From Duganella guangzhouensis (GTDB taxonomy: Bacteria > Pseudomonadota > Gammaproteobacteria > Burkholderiales > Burkholderiaceae_D), in NCBI RefSeq assembly GCF_009674535.1, contig NZ_WKJK01000018.1, positions 1 through 64,000 on the forward strand: DNA of 64,000 bases, in the 5' to 3' direction. Position numbers and translations under genes: made by a program. Positions 25,870-34,105 of the stretch are shown in pieces. The notes under the pieces are model-generated. The model was not told the origin of the DNA and did no database searches. It was given only the letters and a program-made list of their open reading frames with translations. Every line of letters begins with the position of its first letter. Positions within the stretch are counted from its first letter, which is position 1.

Positions 25870-26424
25870 ATGAGTAGTGCGAAAAAAAATGCTGACCGCC
25901 TGATCAAAAAATATCCGAACCGTCGTCTGTACGATACGCAGACCAGTTCCTACATCACGCTGACCGACGTGAAGCAGCTGGTGCTGGACAACGAGGAATT
26001 CACCGTTGTCGATGCCAAGACCAATGAAGACCTGAGCCGTAGCATCCTGCTGCAGATCATTCTGGAAGAAGAGGCCAGCGGCGCGCCGATGTTCTCCAGC
26101 GACGTGCTGGCGCAGATCATCCGCTTTTACGGCCACGCCATGCAGGGCATGATGGGCTCTTACCTGGAAAAGAACGTGCAGGCGTTCACCGACATCCAGC
26201 GCAAGTTCACCAGCACCGCCGTCGGCGGCCAGCCATTCAGCCCGGAAATGTGGACCCAGTTCATGAACGTCCAGGGGCCGATGATGCAGGGCATGATGAA
26301 CAATTACATCGACCAGAGCAAGAGCCTGTTCGTGCAGATGCAAGAGCAGATGCAGAGCCAGAGCAAGAACCTGTTCGGTACCTTCCCGTTCGTTCCGGTA
26401 CCACCGGGCAGCGACAAAAAGTAA
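25870..26424 (+). CDS. phaR: Polyhydroxyalkanoate synthesis repressor PhaR
   Basis: A 184-residue regulator that binds DNA and PHA granules and represses phasin genes (and often itself) until granules form. The N-terminal PHB_acc_N domain is clear (IKKYPNRRLYDTQTSSYITL), followed by two PHB accumulation repeats (about 75-140). The C-terminal half is rich in Met and Gln. The ATG at 25870 is chosen because SSAKKNADRLIKKYPNRR is the conserved N-terminus; an earlier in-frame start at 25840 adds ten unrelated residues. Confidence 0.93.
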   Translation: MSSAKKNADRLIKKYPNRRLYDTQTSSYITLTDVKQLVLDNEEFTVVDAKTNEDLSRSILLQIILEEEASGAPMFSSDVLAQIIRFYGHAMQGMMGSYLEKNVQAFTDIQRKFTSTAVGGQPFSPEMWTQFMNVQGPMMQGMMNNYIDQSKSLFVQMQEQMQSQSKNLFGTFPFVPVPPGSDKK

Positions 26425-26451
26425 TTTCCTTACATCGCGCCTGCGCGCGTG

Positions 26452-26487
26452 CGGCACAGTTCGCCCCGGCGGCTGTGCCGTTTCTGT
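26452..26487 (+). terminator. Rho-independent terminator after phaR
   Basis: CGGCACAG (26452-26459) pairs with CTGTGCCG (26473-26480) around a 13-base GC-rich loop and is followed by TTTCTGT. It lies 27 bases after the phaR stop and upstream of the sugar-transport promoter. Confidence 0.6.
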
Positions 26488-26516
26488 AAACGAGTTACAA
26501 AAAACCCAGAATTTCG

Positions 26517-26546
26517 TTGACGTCCGAATTGCATCCGCATTAATAT
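26517..26546 (+). promoter_or_regulatory. Sigma-70 promoter for the sugar ABC operon
   Basis: TTGACG (26517-26522), an 18-base spacer, then TAATAT (26541-26546). This is the best-formed promoter of its type in the window and lies 110 bases before the binding-protein start. Confidence 0.65.
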
Positions 26547-26557
26547 TGACGACGATG

Positions 26558-26571
26558 TGGAAGCGTTTCCA
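26558..26571 (+). promoter_or_regulatory. LacI-family operator over the transcription start
   Basis: TGGAAGCGTTTCCA is a 14-base near-palindrome with a central CG, the usual form of LacI/GalR-family sites. It starts 11 bases after the -10, so a bound repressor would cover the expected start of transcription. The nearest LacI-family gene in view is at 50138-51148, not adjacent. Confidence 0.65.
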
Positions 26572-26655
26572 TGCGCTACGGGCGCGCCGCTTTAGGTATC
26601 ATCCATATCATTCAGGCCGATAGAATGGGGCGCACGACGCCCTCAGGGAGACAGA

Positions 26656-27897
26656 ATGTACAAAGCCACACAGCTGGCCGGCGCCGTCGCGCTGGCGCTG
26701 GCAGCAGGCGCCACTGCACATGCACAGGCGCCGCTGAAAGCCACCGTGATTCACTGGTGGACCTCGGGTGGCGAGTCCGCCGCCGTCAAGCAGTTTGCCG
26801 ATGCCTATAACAAGGCCGGCGGTCAGTGGGTGGATCAGGCGGTGGCCGGCGCCGACCAGTCGCGCGCCACCACCATCAACCGCATCGTCGGCGGCAACGC
26901 GCCCACCGCCGCCCAGTTCAACACCTCCAAACAGTTCCGCGACTTTGTCGAACAGGGCTTGCTGAACAATGTGGACGACGTGGCCGCCGCTGGCAAGTGG
27001 GAGCAGATCATGCCGCCGGCGATTCTGCAGGCGATCAAGATCAACGGCCATTTCTATGCGGCGCCAGTCGACATCCACATGCCGGCCTGGTTCTTCTACT
27101 CCAAGGCCGCGTACAAGAAAGCTGGCATCACGAACGAGCCGCAGAGCTGGGACGAATTCCTGCAGCAGTTGGGCAAGCTGAAGGCGGCCGGCGTGGTGCC
27201 GCTGGCCTTCGGCGGCCAGGTGTGGCAGGAGAAGATCACCTTCGACGCCATCTTTGCGATGGTGGGTGGAGCGGATCTTTACCTCAAGGTTTATCGCGAC
27301 CGCGATCAGAAAGCGGTGATGTCGCCGGCCTTCAAGCAGGTGCTGGTCGATTTCAAGAAGCTGAAAGGTTTTGTCGATGCCGGCGCGCCGGGCCGCAACT
27401 GGAACGACGCCACCGCCATGGTGGTGCAGGGCAGAGCCGGCGTGCAGATCATGGGCGACTGGGCCAAGGGCGAATTCGCCGCCGCCAAGCAGGTGGCCGG
27501 CAAGGACTTCGGCTGCTTCCCCGGCTTCGGTCCGAAGGCGCCGTACATCGTGGCCGGCGATGCCTTCGTGTTCCCGAAAACGAACGACGCCAATGCCATC
27601 AAGGCGCAAAAGCTGCTGGCCAATGTGGTGACGGCGCCGGCGGCCCAAGTGGCGTTCGCCGCGCGCAAGGGCGCGATTCCGATCCGTGGCGATGTCGATG
27701 AATCGCAGCTGGACCTGTGCGCGAAGCAGGGCTTGGCCATCATGAAGGACAAGTCGCGTCAGCTGCCGAACACCGAGATGCTGGCCACACCCGACACCAC
27801 CGGCGCGCTGCAGGATGTGCTGACCAGCTACTGGAACAAGAACCAGTCGCCGGAAGACGCGCAAAAAGCGTTCGCCCGCGCCCTCAAGGGCGACTGA
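26656..27897 (+). CDS. Sugar ABC transporter substrate-binding protein (GtsA-like)
   Basis: A 413-residue periplasmic binding protein of extracellular solute-binding family 1. The signal peptide is cleaved after ATAHAQ. The mature start LKATVIHWWTSGGES is typical of the glucose/mannose GtsA group, as are Trp-rich positions (GNAPTAAQFN, PAWFFYSK, MGDWAKGEF). AGGGAGA lies just before the ATG. It is first in a four-gene operon; the permease start follows 3 bases after its stop. Substrate is inferred as a hexose or small oligosaccharide, not proven. Confidence 0.87.
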   Translation: MYKATQLAGAVALALAAGATAHAQAPLKATVIHWWTSGGESAAVKQFADAYNKAGGQWVDQAVAGADQSRATTINRIVGGNAPTAAQFNTSKQFRDFVEQGLLNNVDDVAAAGKWEQIMPPAILQAIKINGHFYAAPVDIHMPAWFFYSKAAYKKAGITNEPQSWDEFLQQLGKLKAAGVVPLAFGGQVWQEKITFDAIFAMVGGADLYLKVYRDRDQKAVMSPAFKQVLVDFKKLKGFVDAGAPGRNWNDATAMVVQGRAGVQIMGDWAKGEFAAAKQVAGKDFGCFPGFGPKAPYIVAGDAFVFPKTNDANAIKAQKLLANVVTAPAAQVAFAARKGAIPIRGDVDESQLDLCAKQGLAIMKDKSRQLPNTEMLATPDTTGALQDVLTSYWNKNQSPEDAQKAFARALKGD

Positions 27898-27900
27898 GCG

Positions 27901-28785
27901 ATGCGCGCGCAACGTCAGAGCGTGTCCTTCGCGGCCTATATCGCCATGCTGCCGATGGCGCTGACCGTGCTGCTGGCCTACCTCGGCACCATGCTGTGGA
28001 CGGCGCGGGTGTCGGTCAGCAGTTCGCGTACCTTCCCGGCCAGCGATTTTGTCGGCGCCTCGCAGTACGTCCGCCTGTTCAACAACGAGCGCTGGCTGCT
28101 GTCGTTGCAGAACGTAGCGGTGTACGGCGTGCTGTTTATCGCGCTATGCCTGGTGATCGGCTTTCTGCTGGCGGTGTTCATCGACCAGAAGGTGATGGCG
28201 GAAGGCGCGCTGCGCACCGTGTTTCTGTATCCGTATGCGATGTCCTTTGTGGCCACGGGCCTGATCTGGCAGTGGATACTGAATCCGGAACTGGGCATCC
28301 AGGAAGTGCTGCACCAACTGGGCTGGAGCGGGGCGCAGTTCGACTGGATCGTCGACCAGGACATGGCCATCTACACCATCGTCATCGCCACCGTCTGGCA
28401 GGCGTCCGGGCTGGTGATGGCGCTGATGTTGTCCGGCCTGCGCGGCGTGGATGAGGAAATCTGGAAAGCGGCGCGCATCGACGGCATTCCGCGCTGGCGG
28501 GTCTACCTCAGCATCGTGCTGCCGATGCTGAAGCCTTCGGTGTCAACCGCCTTCGTGCTGCTGTTCGTGATGGTGGTGAAGGTGTTCGATGCGGTGGTGG
28601 CCATGACCCAGGGCGGTCCGGGCACGGCCAGCGAGGTGCCGGCCAAATTCATCATGGATTATCTATTCGGCCGCGCCAATATCGGGCTGGCCTCCGCTGC
28701 GTCGATCGTGCTGCTGCTGACCGTGTTGGCCATCGTCGCGCCGTTGTACTACGTGCGCAATCGCCGCGCCGCCTTGGGGGCATGA
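27901..28785 (+). CDS. Sugar ABC transporter permease (MalF/GtsB-like)
   Basis: A 294-residue inner-membrane permease with six predicted helices. The coupling (EAA) loop EEIWKAARIDGIPRWRVYL-type segment is clear at about 188-206 and is followed by a conserved LPML. The stop overlaps the second permease start by four bases (ATGA). Confidence 0.88.
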   Translation: MRAQRQSVSFAAYIAMLPMALTVLLAYLGTMLWTARVSVSSSRTFPASDFVGASQYVRLFNNERWLLSLQNVAVYGVLFIALCLVIGFLLAVFIDQKVMAEGALRTVFLYPYAMSFVATGLIWQWILNPELGIQEVLHQLGWSGAQFDWIVDQDMAIYTIVIATVWQASGLVMALMLSGLRGVDEEIWKAARIDGIPRWRVYLSIVLPMLKPSVSTAFVLLFVMVVKVFDAVVAMTQGGPGTASEVPAKFIMDYLFGRANIGLASAASIVLLLTVLAIVAPLYYVRNRRAALGA

Positions 28786-29750
28786 TGGGACAAGTGTTCA
28801 AACTCGATAAAGCCGCCACGGCGCCGGTGGCCGACGCGTCGCCTGTCACCACCGCCGCCAACGACGCCAGCATCCCGGCGCCGCGCCCGCGCCGCAGCCT
28901 GGCGTGGACCCCGGCGCGCATCGGCGTCTATGGCTTTCTGATCGTCGCGGCGCTGTTCTTCCTGCTGCCGTTGTACGTGATGCTAGTGACTTCGGTGAAG
29001 CCGATGGAAGAGATCCGCCTCGGCACGCTGTTCGCGCTGCCGCATCACTTCACGCTGGAACCGTGGGCGCAGGCATGGTCCTCGGCTTGCACCGGGCTGG
29101 AATGCAATGGCATACGCGGCGGCTTCTGGAACTCGGTGGCGATCGTGGTGCCGAGCACCGTGCTGTCGATCGCGATCGGTGCCGTGAACGGTTATGCGCT
29201 GTCGTTCTGGCGTCCACGCGGTGCCGGCTTGTTGTTCGCGATCCTGATGATGGGCGCTTTCATTCCGGTGCAGGTGATGATCTATCCATTGGTGCGGGGG
29301 CTGGCGGCGGTGAATTTATTCAGCTCCCTGCCGGGCATCATCCTGATCCACACCATCTTCGGCATGCCGGTGATGACGCTATTGTTCCGCAATTACTACG
29401 CGGCGCTGCCGATGGAGCTGTTCAAGGCGGCGCGCATCGATGGCGGTGGCTTCTGGCGCATCTTCCTGCAGCTGATGCTGCCGATGTCGACGCCGGTGAT
29501 CGTGGTGGCCGTCATCATGCAGGTCACCGGCATCTGGAACGACTTCCTGCTTGGGCTGGTGTTTGCCGGCTCCGAGCATCTGCCGATGACGGTGCAGCTG
29601 AATAACATCATCAACACCACCACCGGCGAGCGCCTGTACAACGTCAATATGGCGGCGACCATTTTGACGTCGATGGTGCCGCTGGCGCTTTACTTTATCT
29701 CCGGCCGCTGGTTCGTGCGCGGCATCGCCTCCGGCGCAGTGAAGGGTTAA
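28782..29750 (+). CDS. Sugar ABC transporter permease (MalG/GtsC-like)
   Basis: A 322-residue permease with an unusual Ala/Pro-rich cytoplasmic N-terminal extension (about 1-45) before the first helix. The EAA loop is MELFKAARIDGGGFWRIFLQ-like (about 210-228), and six helices are predicted. The ending WFVRGIASGAVKG is standard for the MalG class. The ATPase gene starts 2 bases after its stop. Confidence 0.88.
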   Translation: MMGQVFKLDKAATAPVADASPVTTAANDASIPAPRPRRSLAWTPARIGVYGFLIVAALFFLLPLYVMLVTSVKPMEEIRLGTLFALPHHFTLEPWAQAWSSACTGLECNGIRGGFWNSVAIVVPSTVLSIAIGAVNGYALSFWRPRGAGLLFAILMMGAFIPVQVMIYPLVRGLAAVNLFSSLPGIILIHTIFGMPVMTLLFRNYYAALPMELFKAARIDGGGFWRIFLQLMLPMSTPVIVVAVIMQVTGIWNDFLLGLVFAGSEHLPMTVQLNNIINTTTGERLYNVNMAATILTSMVPLALYFISGRWFVRGIASGAVKG

Positions 29751-29752
29751 AC

Positions 29753-30829
29753 ATGTCTAACGTAGCTATTCGTAATTTGCAGATTCAGTTGGGCGGCAAC
29801 AAGGTAATCGAGTCGCTGGACCTGGATGTGAAGGCAGGGGAGTTCGTGGTGCTGCTCGGGCCTTCGGGCTGCGGCAAATCGACGCTGCTGCACAGTATTG
29901 CGGGCCTGATCGATACCAGCGGCGGCCAGATCGAAATCGGCGGCAGGGACATGACCTGGGCCGATCCCAAGGATCGTGGCATCGCGCTGGTGTTCCAGTC
30001 GTACGCGCTGTACCCGACCATGAATGTGGAAGCCAATATGTCGTTTGGCCTGCGCATCAGCGGCACGCCGAAGGCGGAAATCGCGCGCCGCGTCACGCGC
30101 GCCTCGGACATGCTGCAACTGGGGCCGCTGTTGAAGCGCAAGCCAGCCAATCTGTCTGGCGGCCAACGGCAGCGGGTGGCGATCGGCCGCGCCATCGTGC
30201 GCGAGGCGGATGTGATGCTGTTCGACGAGCCGTTGTCCAATCTCGACGCCAAGCTGCGCACCGAACTGCGGCGCGAGCTGAAACAACTGCACCAGCAACT
30301 GGGCGCCACCATGATCTACGTGACCCACGATCAGGTGGAGGCGATGACGCTGGCGCAGCGCATGGCGGTGATGAAGGGCGGTGTGGTGCAGCAGTTCGAT
30401 ACCCCGGACGTGATCTACAACCGGCCGGCCAATCTGTTCGTGGCGACCTTCCTCGGCTCGCCGGGCATGAATCTGTTCCGGGGGACGCTGGAGCAGCAGG
30501 ACGGCCGCGCCATATTCAGCAACGCGCACATGACGCTGGACGTCAGCGGCTATGCCTTCCAGCAGCCGCTGACGGGCAAGCGCGAATGCGTGCTGGGCGT
30601 GCGGCCGGAGGATGTCGCAATCGGCCATGGCGACGGCGCGCTGCGGGCGAACGTGTCGCTGATCGAAGCCATGGGGGCACATCGTGTGGTGTGGCTGGAC
30701 TTCCATGGCGTACAGCTGGCCGGCATTGTGCAGCAGGCGCTGCCTATCGAGAGCGGTGCCAGCATCGACTTCTCGCTGCGCACCGGCCGCATCTCCCTGT
30801 TCGACGGCGCCAGCGAACAGCGGCTTTAG
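29753..30829 (+). CDS. Sugar ABC transporter ATPase (UgpC/MsmK/GtsD-like)
   Basis: A 358-residue ATPase: Walker A GPSGCGKST (about 37-45), Q-loop VFQSYALYP, signature LSGGQRQR, Walker B VMLFDEPLSNLD and H-loop THDQ. The C-terminal TOBE/MalK regulatory domain (about 240-355) is present. It completes a full importer. Its stop is 4 bases from the convergent histidine kinase stop. Confidence 0.9.
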   Translation: MSNVAIRNLQIQLGGNKVIESLDLDVKAGEFVVLLGPSGCGKSTLLHSIAGLIDTSGGQIEIGGRDMTWADPKDRGIALVFQSYALYPTMNVEANMSFGLRISGTPKAEIARRVTRASDMLQLGPLLKRKPANLSGGQRQRVAIGRAIVREADVMLFDEPLSNLDAKLRTELRRELKQLHQQLGATMIYVTHDQVEAMTLAQRMAVMKGGVVQQFDTPDVIYNRPANLFVATFLGSPGMNLFRGTLEQQDGRAIFSNAHMTLDVSGYAFQQPLTGKRECVLGVRPEDVAIGHGDGALRANVSLIEAMGAHRVVWLDFHGVQLAGIVQQALPIESGASIDFSLRTGRISLFDGASEQRL

Positions 30830-30833
30830 GCGC

Positions 30834-32207
30834 TTACTCGAAGGTGATGCAGATCCTGGTGCCTGGTTGTCCCGGCTCGATGCTTAGCCGAGCACCATGG
30901 CGGGCGGCGATTTCATAGGCGATGGACAGACCCAGACCACAGCCGCTGGCCTGCTCGCTGCTGCTGCCGCGATAAAAACGCTCCAGCACCAGTTCGCGCT
31001 CGTGCACGGGGATGCCGGGACCATCATCGTCGACCTGAATCCGTAGTGGTGCGCTGTCCAGTGTCAGCGTCACGGTGCCGCCATGGCTGTTGTAGCGGAT
31101 CGCATTGTCGATCAGATTACCCATCAACTCGCGCAGCAGGCTGGCGTCGCCATTGACGGTAATGCCGTGTTCCGGGCCTTCGTATCCCAAATCGATTTCC
31201 TTGGCGAGTGCGGCGTCGGCCCAGCGTTCGACTTCCTCGCGCGCCAGCGGCGCCAGGTCGAGCGGTGCCAGCTTGAGATGCTTCTCGCTTTGCTGCTCCG
31301 AACGCATCAGCGTCAATAGCTGCTGGGTGACGTGGTGCAGGCGGGTGACGGCGCGGTGCACATCGCCCAATGCCTGGTCGTGCTTGAGCGGATCGCGCTC
31401 GCGCAGCACGCGGTGGGTTTGCACCTGCAGTGTGGCCAGCGGGGTGCGCAACTGGTGCGCGGCATTGGCGATAAAGCGCTTCTGCGTATCCTGCTCGGCA
31501 CTGAGCTTGGCCAGCAGGCGATTGATGGCGCTGATCAGCGGTGCGATTTCGGTCGGCATCTGTTCCGCATCCGCGATCGGCTGCAAACGATCGGTCTCAT
31601 AGGCGCCAAGACGGGCCGCCACGCTGTCCACCTTGCGCAGTGTGCGCGTCACGGCCAGCCAGATAAAGGCGCCGGCCAGCACCATCACCGCGATCTGCAG
31701 CGGCGTCCAGCGCGAGAAGATTTTGCTGGCGACCAGTGCTCGTTTATGCTTGGTTTCCGCCACCTGGATGCGCACCGTGTCGGCCGCGTTGCCGGGGGCA
31801 CGCTTCTCGATGGCGACCACGCGTACTGCTTCGCCATCGAGTTCGGTGTCATAGAACAGCGGCTGGCCGATCGTCAACCGCTCCGGCGGTGAGGGCAGTA
31901 CGGCGTTGCTGGCCAGCCGCCCCTGGCGCGTTGACGACGCTTCCCAGTAAATATGGTCGTAGCCATCCCATTCGAACATCTGCACCGAGGCGGGTGCCAG
32001 CTCCAGCGTCACCCGGCCGTCGTTGGAGCGTACCTGCGAGGACAGCGTCAGCGCCGAGTCGAGTATCCACTGGTCGTGCACTTCGTGGCCGACCTGGCGC
32101 GCGATGATGATGCCGCCGATCGCGCCCAAGGCCAGCACCACCAACAGCGGGATGGTCAGATGCAGCAGCAGTTGCCGCCGCAGACTGGTTGGTTGAGGCT
32201 TATTCAT
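30834..32207 (-). CDS. Sensor histidine kinase of efflux module 1
   Basis: A 457-residue membrane kinase of the TctE/QseC group. There are two membrane helices (about 15-35 and 155-175) around a periplasmic 2CSK_N-like sensor domain, a HAMP-like linker, the H-box NAAHQLRTPLATLQ, the N-box NLIDNAIRYN and G-boxes DDDGPGIP and GCGLGLSIAYEI. The start at 32207 overlaps the response regulator stop by 8 bases. The pair is divergent from the RND operon starting at 32951 and likely controls it. Confidence 0.9.
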   Translation of the reverse strand: MNKPQPTSLRRQLLLHLTIPLLVVLALGAIGGIIIARQVGHEVHDQWILDSALTLSSQVRSNDGRVTLELAPASVQMFEWDGYDHIYWEASSTRQGRLASNAVLPSPPERLTIGQPLFYDTELDGEAVRVVAIEKRAPGNAADTVRIQVAETKHKRALVASKIFSRWTPLQIAVMVLAGAFIWLAVTRTLRKVDSVAARLGAYETDRLQPIADAEQMPTEIAPLISAINRLLAKLSAEQDTQKRFIANAAHQLRTPLATLQVQTHRVLRERDPLKHDQALGDVHRAVTRLHHVTQQLLTLMRSEQQSEKHLKLAPLDLAPLAREEVERWADAALAKEIDLGYEGPEHGITVNGDASLLRELMGNLIDNAIRYNSHGGTVTLTLDSAPLRIQVDDDGPGIPVHERELVLERFYRGSSSEQASGCGLGLSIAYEIAARHGARLSIEPGQPGTRICITFE

Positions 32208-32877
32208 GTTGCGGTGCCTCGAGCCGGTAGCCCAGGCCGCGCAAGGCGCGGATCGATACCTGCGATTCGGCGTCGGCCAGCTTGCGCCGCAGGCGGCTGA
32301 CAAAGACTTCGATCATGGCCGGGTTTTTTTCGTCGGCGTGGTCGTACAGCTCATCGACGAATTGCGACTTGCTGACCACGCGGCCCGGCCGCCGCAGCAG
32401 CAGTCCCAGTACCGAGGCTTCAGCTGCGGTCAGCGTCAGATCCTTGCCGTGCACGCTGGCGTGCTTGTCGGTCGGCTCGAACACCACGTCGCAGAACTGC
32501 ACCTGCGATTCCAGCGGCGCGCCGCGCCGCAGCAGCGCGCGGATGCGTGCTTCCAGTTCTGGCAGCGCGAATGGCTTGGCCAGGTAGTCGTCGCCGCCGG
32601 CGTCCAGACCGGACACGCGGTCATCGAGGTCGAAGCGCGCGGTCAGAATCAGCACCGGCGCGCGCAGGCCGGTCTTGCGCAGGCGGCGTAGCACTTCCAG
32701 GCCATCCATATCGGGCAGGCCAAGATCGAGTATCACCAGATCGTAGCTGTCCTGGCGGCAGGCGGCGATGGCCGACTGGCCGTCGAACACCACCTCGGTA
32801 CGATAGTCGGATTGCGCCAGTGAGCTGCGCAGTCCGTGCGCCAGTTCGCGGTCATCCTCTACAAGCAAAATAGACAT
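32200..32877 (-). CDS. OmpR-family response regulator of efflux module 1
   Basis: A 225-residue two-domain regulator: receiver with the acidic pocket EDD, phospho-acceptor Asp in VILDLGLPDMDG (Asp51) and conserved KPF, then an OmpR/PhoB winged helix (about 125-220) with the recognition region IEVFVSRLRRKL. The ATG at 32877 gives the standard MSILLVEDDREL start. Only 73 bases separate it from the divergent adaptor gene, and that gap contains repeated TTCAGG hexamers. Confidence 0.92.
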   Translation of the reverse strand: MSILLVEDDRELAHGLRSSLAQSDYRTEVVFDGQSAIAACRQDSYDLVILDLGLPDMDGLEVLRRLRKTGLRAPVLILTARFDLDDRVSGLDAGGDDYLAKPFALPELEARIRALLRRGAPLESQVQFCDVVFEPTDKHASVHGKDLTLTAAEASVLGLLLRRPGRVVSKSQFVDELYDHADEKNPAMIEVFVSRLRRKLADAESQVSIRALRGLGYRLEAPQHE

Positions 32878-32884
32878 GGCAAGG

Positions 32885-32949
32885 TTCAGGCAAGGTTGAC
32901 TGAGTATGATCAGTTCAGGAATTGTAACTGACACAGTAAGCGACCTGAA
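32885..32949. promoter_or_regulatory. Three TTCAGG/CCTGAA hexamers between response regulator 1 and adaptor 1
   Basis: TTCAGG occurs at 32885-32890 and 32914-32919 and, inverted, as CCTGAA at 32944-32949. Spacings are 29 and 30 bases. The same hexamer forms a palindrome in the matching gap of module 2. This is a candidate response-regulator site set; a shared function is inferred. Confidence 0.4.
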
Positions 32950-32950
32950 T

Positions 32951-34105
32951 ATGAAAAACAAGTCTGTCTTTGTAGCGGTATTGTTGGCGGCGGGAGCCGC
33001 GTTCGCGGCCGCGCAATTGCTCCGTCAGGAGGCTGCAACGGCAGCCGTGGCGCCGCCCGCGCCGGCCGCGCCGGCGCATCCGAACGATTTGCAGTACCCG
33101 CAGGGCGCGGCGCAACTGGCACTGATCCGCGCGCAGCAACTGCCATCGGTAGCGCTGCCGGCTGGCGAAACGCTGAACGCGCGCGTGGCTTATGACGAAG
33201 ACGCGACGGTGCGGCTTGGCGTCAGCGTGGCTGGCCGCGTGGCGGCAATCAAGGCGGCGCCGGGCGACCGTGTGCGCGCCGGACAGACGCTGGCGGAAAT
33301 CGATTCGCCCGATTTCGGCGCGGCGCTGGCCGACGTGAGCAAGGCACGCGCCGACGAAGAATTGAAGCGGCTGGCGCTGGCCCGTGCCAAACAGCTCGGA
33401 GCGGGCGAGGGCATCGCCGGCAAGGACCAGGAGGCCGCGCAGGCCGACTACACACAGGCGCATGCCGAAACCGTGCGCGCCGAACAGCGCGTGCGCAACA
33501 TCAATCCACATGGCGACCGCGTGCAGGGACAGCGCATCAGTCTTGTCAGCCCTATTGATGGCGTGGTGGCCGAGCGCGCGCTGACGCCATCACTGGAAGT
33601 CACGTCTGGCATGGCGACGCCGCTATTCGTGCTGACCAATCCGAACAAGCTTTGGTTGTTGATCGATGTGCCGGAAACCATGCTGGCGCAAGTGACGCTG
33701 GGTGCCGCTGTCGATGTCGAAAGCGATGCTTTCCCCGGCCAGCATTTCAAGGCCACGATCACCCAGCTGGGACAGGTGGTCGATCCGAACACCCGCCGGG
33801 TGCTGGTGCGCGCGCGGCTGGATAACCCGGAGCGCAAGCTGCTGCCGGAAATGTATGTGCGCAGCACGCTGTTGCAGCAACACGGCCAGGCGGTGAAGGT
33901 GCCCAACAGCGCGCTGGTCAATCGCGGTGTCTACACCTATGTGTTCGTGCAGTCGGCGCCGGGCCATTTCCAGCGGCGCCAGGTGCGCATGTTGACCCAT
34001 GGCGAAGATGCCAGCTATCTGGGTGAGGGGGTGAGTGGCGGCGAGAATATTGTCACCACCGGCGCGTTGCTGCTGGATGCAGAGATGAGCGGTGGCGCGC
34101 AATGA
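32951..34105 (+). CDS. RND efflux periplasmic adaptor subunit (module 1)
   Basis: A 384-residue membrane-fusion protein (HlyD/CusB type). An N-terminal helix (about 5-22) is followed by a Pro/Ala linker, the lipoyl half-motifs (GRVAAIKAAPGDRVRAGQTLAEIDSPD region, about 96-125), an alpha-hairpin (about 125-185), a second lipoyl half and a beta-barrel. The ATG at 32951 begins MKNKSVFVAVLL. It overlaps the pump gene by four bases. No His- or Met-rich metal-binding domain is seen. Confidence 0.88.
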   Translation: MKNKSVFVAVLLAAGAAFAAAQLLRQEAATAAVAPPAPAAPAHPNDLQYPQGAAQLALIRAQQLPSVALPAGETLNARVAYDEDATVRLGVSVAGRVAAIKAAPGDRVRAGQTLAEIDSPDFGAALADVSKARADEELKRLALARAKQLGAGEGIAGKDQEAAQADYTQAHAETVRAEQRVRNINPHGDRVQGQRISLVSPIDGVVAERALTPSLEVTSGMATPLFVLTNPNKLWLLIDVPETMLAQVTLGAAVDVESDAFPGQHFKATITQLGQVVDPNTRRVLVRARLDNPERKLLPEMYVRSTLLQQHGQAVKVPNSALVNRGVYTYVFVQSAPGHFQRRQVRMLTHGEDASYLGEGVSGGENIVTTGALLLDAEMSGGAQ